Part shown: one piece after another, positions 58,137 to 64,000 of the stretch
Numbering within the stretch: position 1 is the first letter of the stretch
Layout of the letters: the number at the start of each line of letters is the position of its first letter
Assembly: GCA_002104905.1 (NCBI GenBank)
Contig: MCFE01000072.1
Location: 1 to 64,000 of the forward strand
Reading direction: 5' to 3'
From: Basidiobolus meristosporus CBS 931.73
Lineage: Eukaryota; Basidiobolomycota; Basidiobolomycetes; Basidiobolales; Basidiobolaceae
DNA length: 64,000 nt
Notes under the pieces: generated by a model
What the model was told of the DNA's origin: nothing
The model's input: only the letters and a program-made list of their open reading frames with translations
The model's database searches: none
Program-made: the position numbers and the translations under genes

Positions 58137-59915
58137 TCATTGTGTCTTGATTTTGGTAGTTTGGATAGATGAATTAAGGGCACTGAGAATTGTCTGAATC
58201 CCCTTGAAAAATATGTAACATAGAGATACAGAGATGGCGGTAAGTATCAAATAAATATCGCAGTCATAACGCTTCCAGAATGCTAATCTAGACTCAGGAG
58301 ATTGGTGGATGCTCTTCATGGGGTCATCCGTCTTCCCGGCATATATCATCTGCTCAGCAATATCGGCCGCATACTGAATCCGTTTGGAGTTGATTTGGGC
58401 CAGAAGCTGCATGCGATGTACATTCCTTGCGAAGTGGCCGTCTTTATCCTCAAGCAGTAGCCTGGTTTTCTCCATCATCTCAGGGACGCTGAAGGTGGTG
58501 AGCTCCATGGGAATAGAGACTCCGGCAGACTGAAGGTTGGCAGCATTGTAAAAGTGATCCCCGAAAGTTGGTATGTTGAGCACCCTGGTTCCAGTCACCA
58601 ATGCTTCATTTGAGCTATCCAGACCCCCATGAGAAACAAATAGCACAGTGCTTGGGTGGGAAAGAATGGAGAATTGGGGTGCGAAATCAAGGATCCTGAT
58701 ATCCTCATGTTGATTCTTCAGGATTTGTTCAACCTGGATGGTGGCATTGTTGACACGTATCTCTTCAGGGAACTCTTCGGTGGCTGATGCGGAGAGAGGC
58801 CAGATGGCACCATCGATGACTTTGTCCTCGAGCAACTGCAACACACTAGTCAGGATTTTGGTGATGGTGGATCTTTCAAGTTGCGCGACGGTGCCGAATG
58901 CGATGTACACCACCTTTTGACGAGAGTCAAGGAATGCCTGCAACTCGGGCGTCAATGCTGGGTACTCGGGTGAGAGCAGAGGCCCAACAAGGTGAACATT
59001 CGGTGGCAAGTTCTTGGGTTTCTGTGAACAATGGGTTAGATCATGAGCATGAGTCTGAAGTAAGTGACATGGAGATTCTCAGTCAAAACTTACATCGATA
59101 CCGAAGAAGCTGTTGACAAACATGACTCCCTTGTCAATGTTGTTGAAGCCGAACTCTTTCCGGGCCTGTGCCCCAACCTTGACTCGCTCTCTGTTTGCTA
59201 TCCGTGCAAAGCGCCAGTTTTTCCAGAGATACATCAAGCGACGCTTGAAATTACGATTGAACCGGCTAACGATTCCCGAATCCATGACAGCGGATCCAAC
59301 ATCCAATGAGCTGGTTATGGTATCTGAAATTGAGTGCACTATTGAGAATGATTGAGACCGTTTGTTAGTGACAGGCTAGCACGTATGCGAATTGGAGGGA
59401 GACCTACATGCTCCTAATGAAGGGAGTTGTACAGTAAATGGAATGTCCAAATCGTGAGCTGCATCAATACAACCAAAGTTGAAAACATCGCACATCACCA
59501 AACTTGGCTTTTCTTCTGCGAATATCCTTGCCAGTTGATTGTACGATTCATCATAGGAAATTTGCCACATCACAGCAAGGACGTGTAGGAGATCATCCCT
59601 ATCAGCATTGCGAGTGACCTTTTTCGCGATTTCTTTGAGCTCGGTCATTGTCAGGGGACTATCACCCATGGAGACTCTTTCAAAACCCCAAGGGTTAGCC
59701 ATGTCAAGGAAAGGCGTGAAGCTAGCAAAGCCCACTTCATATCCACGTCGCTTCAATACGTTGGCGATCTGAAATATTGGCTTGGCGTGAGAATATCCCC
59801 CGAAGTGGGATGAGATCAGAACCTTTTTTGGTTGTCTCCATGTCTCGTTGAACAAAGCTTGCCCTGAAATGTGAGCGATGAGAGAAGGTAAGATAAACAG
59901 TGACTGAAGCTTCAT
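58137..59915 (-). CDS. UDP-glycosyltransferase (GT1 family), array copy 1 (545 aa, 3 exons)
   Basis: Exons 59915-59408, 59338-59094 and 59021-58137. A signal peptide (MKLQSLFILPSLIAHISGQ) leads to a GT-B fold: N-terminal acceptor half (ISSHFGGYSHAKPIFQIANV, VGFASFTPFL), then VYIAFGTVAQLERS and the UDP-binding signature ILDFAPQFSILSHPST..FVSHGGLDSSNEAL..TRVLNIPTFGDHFYNA. A C-terminal membrane span (IYLILTAISVSLCYIFF) has a short basic tail. This is the layout of ER UDP-glucuronosyl/glucosyltransferases, type I membrane. They glycosylate small lipophilic acceptors such as sterols or xenobiotics; the acceptor is unknown. It shares a perfect 277-bp block with copy 3. Confidence 0.92.
58297..58573. 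repeat. 277-bp block identical to 63724-64000
   Basis: Base-for-base identical to the right-edge copy over 277 bp, then abruptly divergent at 58296. The homologous part of copy 2 is visibly diverged. The block may extend further in copy 3 beyond the window. Confidence 0.95.
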
Positions 59916-59950
59916 ATTGATTGAGCTGTGAAGATTTGGGAATCGATACC

Positions 59951-59960
59951 ACTTATATAC
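59951..59960 (-). promoter_or_regulatory. TATA box of glycosyltransferase copy 1
   Basis: Minus strand reads GTATATAAGT, about 40 bp upstream of the ATG at 59915. The same TATATAAGT core occurs at the same relative place before copy 2. Confidence 0.6.
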
Positions 59961-60086
59961 GGTAGAGTTGGGAGGGGCCTCCTTTGAACCATGGTTAGCT
60001 GATAAAGATAAGACGATGATGACAGTGATCTGATAACATCTCCAACAGTATGCAAACAGTATTGGTAAGGACGTATTTGCATGGGA

Positions 60087-60377
60087 TCATACTGGTTTTC
60101 GGTGATGTTGAGCTGGCTCCGCTAGAACGGCAAAATAGGGAAAGCATGCTGTATCGTCCCCGAAATGTTCCTGATTATTATTGCTCGAATCATTTGTCCA
60201 TACTCCATCAATGAACACTACTTTAACTTTGAAACCTGTTTCACCTACTATTTTGACGAATATCCGGCAAATGAATTCTTTTAGATATTGCGGAGTGTAT
60301 GGATGGTAGTCCGAAGTGGTGATACCTCGGCGAATGATGAGGCCGAGAATATGTATTAGGCGGGGTACATATGGCAT
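60087..60377 (-). CDS. possible small hypothetical protein (96 aa)
   Basis: An ATG-initiated frame, MPYVPRLIHILGLIIRRGIT.. to ..LAEPAQHHRKPV. Composition is not repetitive and it has a hydrophobic N-terminal helix, but I recognise no family. It lies alone between two glycosyltransferase genes on the same strand. It could equally be chance or a decayed gene. Confidence 0.2.
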   Translation of the reverse strand: MPYVPRLIHILGLIIRRGITTSDYHPYTPQYLKEFICRIFVKIVGETGFKVKVVFIDGVWTNDSSNNNQEHFGDDTACFPYFAVLAEPAQHHRKPV

Positions 60378-60753
60378 TGCAATCGACGATCAATTCCTAT
60401 TTGATTTTTAGATTGTTGTAATTTTGCTGTAATCTTGATTGCTTCATCTTATAACCAGATTCGGTACTCGTGCCAAAGATTTAAAATCAAAAATCATCTC
60501 CAATTTTCTTAAATGGGACGTATGAGCCTCTTTCTCTGTACAAAGTTTACGAATTACCAAAGATTTCTTTGGAAATGCTAGGAGCTCTATTTGCTGCTTC
60601 CACTGTTGAGAGAGCTGGTACTTTCGAGAATGTTGAGGTAGCTGAGCTAGCGATTGATTTAGTTTTTACCAAGAGATCGAGTTCTCAACATTTATTTCTA
60701 AACTTGACCCTATATTATATTTCTCAACTTGGGGAAGATGGAAATAAACTAGC

Positions 60754-62512
60754 CTAAAGTTTTTTGACCTTCGCAGACGGAGAAAAAGAAATAACAGCCT
60801 CAAAGGCCACTTGTGCCAGCCGGAAAAAGCCATAGGATAGCATGGTTGAGATGCTGATCAATATTATGTAGATATCTAGGTCATATCGTAGCCAGAGCGA
60901 CAACCTGGATTCAAGTGTTTGATGAATGTTCTTCATTGGATCATCCGTGTTCCCAGCATAAATCATCTGTTCAGCAATATCGGCTGCATGCTGAATCCGT
61001 TTGGAGTTGATTTGGGCTAAAAGCTGCATACGATGTACATTCCTTGCGAAGTAGCCGCCTTTATCCTCAAGCAGTAGCTTGGCTTTTTCAATCATCTCGG
61101 GGATGGAAAATGTGTTTATATCCATGGGAATGGTAACTCCAGCAATTTTAAGGTTAGCTACATTATAAAACTGATCTCCGAAGACTGGTAGGCTGAGTAC
61201 TCTAGTTCCAGTCACCAATGCTTCATTGGCACTGTCCAAACCGCCATGAGAAACAAATAGCACAGTGTTTGGGTGGGAAAGGACAGAGAACTGCGGTGCA
61301 AAATCAAGGATCCTGATATTCTCATGCAGATTCTTCAGGATTTGTTCAACCTGGATGGTGGCATTGTTGACATGTATCTCTTCAGGGAACTCTTCGATGG
61401 CCGATACGGAGAGAGGCCAGATGACACCATCAACGGCTTTATCATCGAGCAACTGTAACACACTAGTCAGGATTTTGGTAATCTTGGCTCTATCAAGTCG
61501 AACATTGGTGCCAAATGCAATATAGGTAACTCTTTGTCGAGAATCAAGGAATGACTGCAACTCAGGTGTCAATGGTGGGTACTCAAATGAGAGCAATGGC
61601 CCAACAAGGTGAACATTGGGGGGTAGATTTTTTGGTTGCTAAATGCCAAATGTTAGGTCTGGTCCCAACAGTAAGATAGTTAGATCTTGATAACTTACAT
61701 CGATTCCAAAGAAGCTGTTTACAAAGATCACCCCCTTATCGAAGTTATTGAATCCCGGCTCTTGCCGTACTACTGAACCAGACTTGACCCGCTCTTGATT
61801 TGCTATCTGTGTGAAATGCCAATTTTTCCATAGGTATTCCAAGCGACGCTTGAAGTTCCGATTGAACCGACCAACTACCCCGAAATCCGTAGTAACTGAT
61901 CCAATATCTAGAGAGTTTATCACGGTGTCTGATATCGAATATACTGGAGAAAAAAGTGGGTACACTGTCAGCATCATGTAGTTATATAAAGAATTTGTAT
62001 GGAATCTTACGTAGACACAGAGATGCCACCTGTACTGAGAACGGGATGTTCAAATCAGAGGCAGCATCAATGCAGCCAAAGTTGAAGACATCACACATCA
62101 CAAAGTTTGGCTTTTCTTCAGCAAATATCCTTTTCAGCTGTTGATAGGAATAATCATAAGCTGTGTGCCACATTATCGCGACAACTTTCATGATATCCAT
62201 GTGAGGGTCACTAATCAGCCTCTTTGATGCTTCCTTGATCTCCTCAACAGTTAGTGGCCCATCACCCATTGGTATTTTTCGCATCCCCCAAGGGTTCGCT
62301 AAATCAAGAAATGGCGTGAAACTAGCAAAGCCCACTTCGTATCCACGTCGTTCTAATGCACTTGCAACTTGAAAAATAGGCTTCGCATGAGAGTATCCCC
62401 CATAATGGGACGAGATGATGATTTTACCTGGCTGCCGCCAAGTCTCGTTAAATGAAACCTGGCCTGTGGCCAAAGAGATAAAAGATGGTAGAATAAGGAG
62501 TGTAATTTTCAT
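60754..62512 (-). CDS. UDP-glycosyltransferase (GT1 family), array copy 2 (543 aa, 3 exons)
   Basis: Exons 62512-62011, 61943-61699 and 61638-60754. Exons 2 and 3 have exactly the same lengths as in copy 1 (245 and 885 bp). Signal peptide MKITLLILPSFISLATGQ; acceptor half ISSHYGGYSHAKPIFQVASA; UDP-binding signature FSVLSHPNTVLFVSHGGLDS and NEALVTGTRVLSLPVFGDQF; C-terminal span (YIILISISTMLSYGFF) and KVKKL tail. It is a tandem paralogue of copy 1, clearly older than the copy 1/copy 3 exchange. Substrate unknown. Confidence 0.92.
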
Positions 62513-63563
62513 ACTGTATGATTTGATTCTCCTATAGACATCATACGCATACTTATATAGTAAAAATTGCAGTGTAGAGAATCATCTTTTGGTCCAAAGA
62601 CCCTCATCTACGAATAGTTCAATCTGATAAGGATGGGTGCACAAAGAATCTGATAACTCGCTGTACATTATTTCCATCTGATAATTTTGAAGTACACTAC
62701 ATATCGCTTGTGGTACTACTTTTACTTAAACTCCCCCCATCAATCGTCTTACTCAACATGTATCATCATACTTAATGCAATCAATAAAGCTCTGTATATC
62801 CGCTAGAACGGAAAAACTGTCAACAAACATACAACATGAATATTAGTGTACACTTCATTGTTAACTCTGAGTCATTTCAAATGCGGTGTCAGCCAGTACA
62901 ACGAAGATTCAGATATAGAAGTATTTCTCGCATACCAAACATCACTCCAATATATCCCCAAAGGAATGAACTAGACAGCATGTGGTAACTGCGGAGCGTC
63001 TAGTTTATGTTTATGATGTCCTTTAAACTCAGCGAACAGGTTCAAGTCATTGCATATGCTCGTGTGTGATGATCATTACCAAATACGGCCTCGATTTCCA
63101 AAATAGGATAGAGAAGGTGTTGTGTGGCAGCCAGGCTATACTTTCGAAGATGAGATGGATGGGTCAAGTATATATGCTCCTGTACCGAGCCAGTTTATGA
63201 AGCCCTTTATTAAATTGGTTTCTCCGCAGTTGATATTTCAGCTTGCGAATTCAGTCCAATGAAGCCCTAGTCTAGATAATCATACACAATACCTGATGTC
63301 GACCCTGTCTTGTTTTGTTGGGACCAATTAGGTCTTGGCCACAAATCCACCACTTCGATCATTTGTTATTGTTAAATTATTAAGCCCTCTGATCAGAAGT
63401 TATTTGCGATTTATTTATAGCCTATTTTAGATGACAATTCTAAAGGTAGGGTGTGGATAGATGGTTACATGCTACTTGTCATAAATGTGCATTTATCTTC
63501 AACTAATTATAATTTAAGTTGGCTGCAAAGCCCTTCATATCAATTTGTCAAACGAAGTTACCT
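62513..63563. other. intergenic between glycosyltransferases 2 and 3
   Basis: 1.05 kb, AT-rich, no gene recognised. It includes the copy 2 promoter. Confidence 0.5.
62551..62560 (-). promoter_or_regulatory. TATA box of glycosyltransferase copy 2
   Basis: Minus strand reads CTATATAAGT, about 40 bp upstream of the ATG at 62512, matching the copy 1 promoter in core and spacing. Confidence 0.6.
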
Positions 63564-64000
63564 TCATAACGTCTTAACTTTTGTGGATTTTACAGTAGGG
63601 TTGGTAACATCAATAGCCATCTGACTCAACTTGAATAATCCATATGATAGTAAACTTGAGATGATGATTAATATCAAGTAGATATCCAAGTCACATTGTT
63701 GCCAGAGCGTCCATCTAGACTCCGGAGATTGGTGGATGCTCTTCATGGGGTCATCCGTCTTCCCGGCATATATCATCTGCTCAGCAATATCGGCCGCATA
63801 CTGAATCCGTTTGGAGTTGATTTGGGCCAGAAGCTGCATGCGATGTACATTCCTTGCGAAGTGGCCGTCTTTATCCTCAAGCAGTAGCCTGGTTTTCTCC
63901 ATCATCTCAGGGACGCTGAAGGTGGTGAGCTCCATGGGAATAGAGACTCCGGCAGACTGAAGGTTGGCAGCATTGTAAAAGTGATCCCCGAAAGTTGGTA
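63564..64000 (-). CDS. UDP-glycosyltransferase, array copy 3 (C-terminal part, cut by window edge)
   Basis: The visible 145 codons are the C-terminal end of a third tandem paralogue. PTFGDHFYNAANLQSAGVSI to KSIHQSPESR is identical in DNA to copy 1. Then a different membrane anchor follows (IYLILIIISSLLSYGLFKLS) and a tail ending KVKTL, in parts closer to copy 2. The stop is at 63564-63566. The N-terminus, signal peptide and introns lie beyond 64000. Confidence 0.9.
   Translation of the reverse strand, partial: PTFGDHFYNAANLQSAGVSIPMELTTFSVPEMMEKTRLLLEDKDGHFARNVHRMQLLAQINSKRIQYAADIAEQMIYAGKTDDPMKSIHQSPESRWTLWQQCDLDIYLILIIISSLLSYGLFKLSQMAIDVTNPTVKSTKVKTL
63724..64000. repeat. 277-bp block identical to 58297-58573
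   Basis: Partner of the block in copy 1. Identity begins at the SPESR codons and continues to the right edge. Confidence 0.95.

Larger units (their letters stand above)
59916..60753. other. intergenic between glycosyltransferases 1 and 2
   Basis: Holds the copy 1 promoter with a TATA box at 59951-59960 and one possible small frame (60087-60377, listed separately). Otherwise nothing is recognised. Confidence 0.5.

Overview
The window is nuclear DNA of a fungus. Most genes are split by short GT..AG introns (about 47-190 bp, mostly 50-65), read with the standard code. Gene content is fungal: a PX-SNARE like Vam7, a CWH43 with a fused C-terminal domain, an NDR kinase of the Cbk1/Orb6 type, Pex13 with a C-terminal SH3 domain, Syo1, Mis12/Mtw1 and a fungal-type glutamate decarboxylase. 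The retroelement relics, secreted CAP proteins and UDP-glycosyltransferase cluster suggest an early-diverging lineage (Zoopagomycota or Mucoromycota), but that placement is inference. I saw no bacterial operons, CRISPR array, rRNA or convincing tRNA gene. Exon coordinates were worked out by hand from reading frames, splice consensus and family alignment from memory, so single boundaries may be off.

Layout. 1-4.2 kb is repeat-rich: a 155-bp tandem array cut by the left edge, a broken non-LTR reverse transcriptase, a Copia-type gag relic and LTRs. 5-13.5 kb holds a cytochrome P450, a ketopantoate reductase, an NDR kinase, a Vma12-like V-ATPase assembly factor and fructose-1,6-bisphosphatase (one apparent frameshift). 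14.0-16.2 kb is a large inverted duplication of a secreted CAP protein gene. 16.4-18.0 kb has an unassigned mitochondrial protein gene between two 186-bp direct repeats. 18.2-27.2 kb is dense housekeeping: VAM7, an acylated unknown, MIS12, ribosomal eL42, PUS1, a mitochondrial RRM protein and a peptide transporter. 29.1-36.8 kb holds guanine deaminase, SYO1 and the peroxins PEX13 and PEX16. 36.8-41.7 kb and 43.5-46 kb are gene-poor with solo or nested LTRs, around a second peptide transporter. 46-57.8 kb holds CWH43, a PP2C phosphatase, the proteasome lid subunit RPN5, glutamate decarboxylase and a PLP aminotransferase. 58.1-64 kb is a minus-strand array of three UDP-glycosyltransferases, the last cut by the window edge.

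The genes form no single pathway. Local pairings are PEX13/PEX16 (peroxisome biogenesis, tail to tail), GAD/aminotransferase (two PLP enzymes sharing a divergent promoter) and several divergent housekeeping pairs (SYO1/PEX13, eL42/PUS1). The strongest oddities are recent-duplication signatures: the CAP inverted repeat encoding identical mature proteins, and a 277-bp perfectly identical tract shared by the first and third glycosyltransferases. No previously undescribed multi-gene system could be demonstrated.
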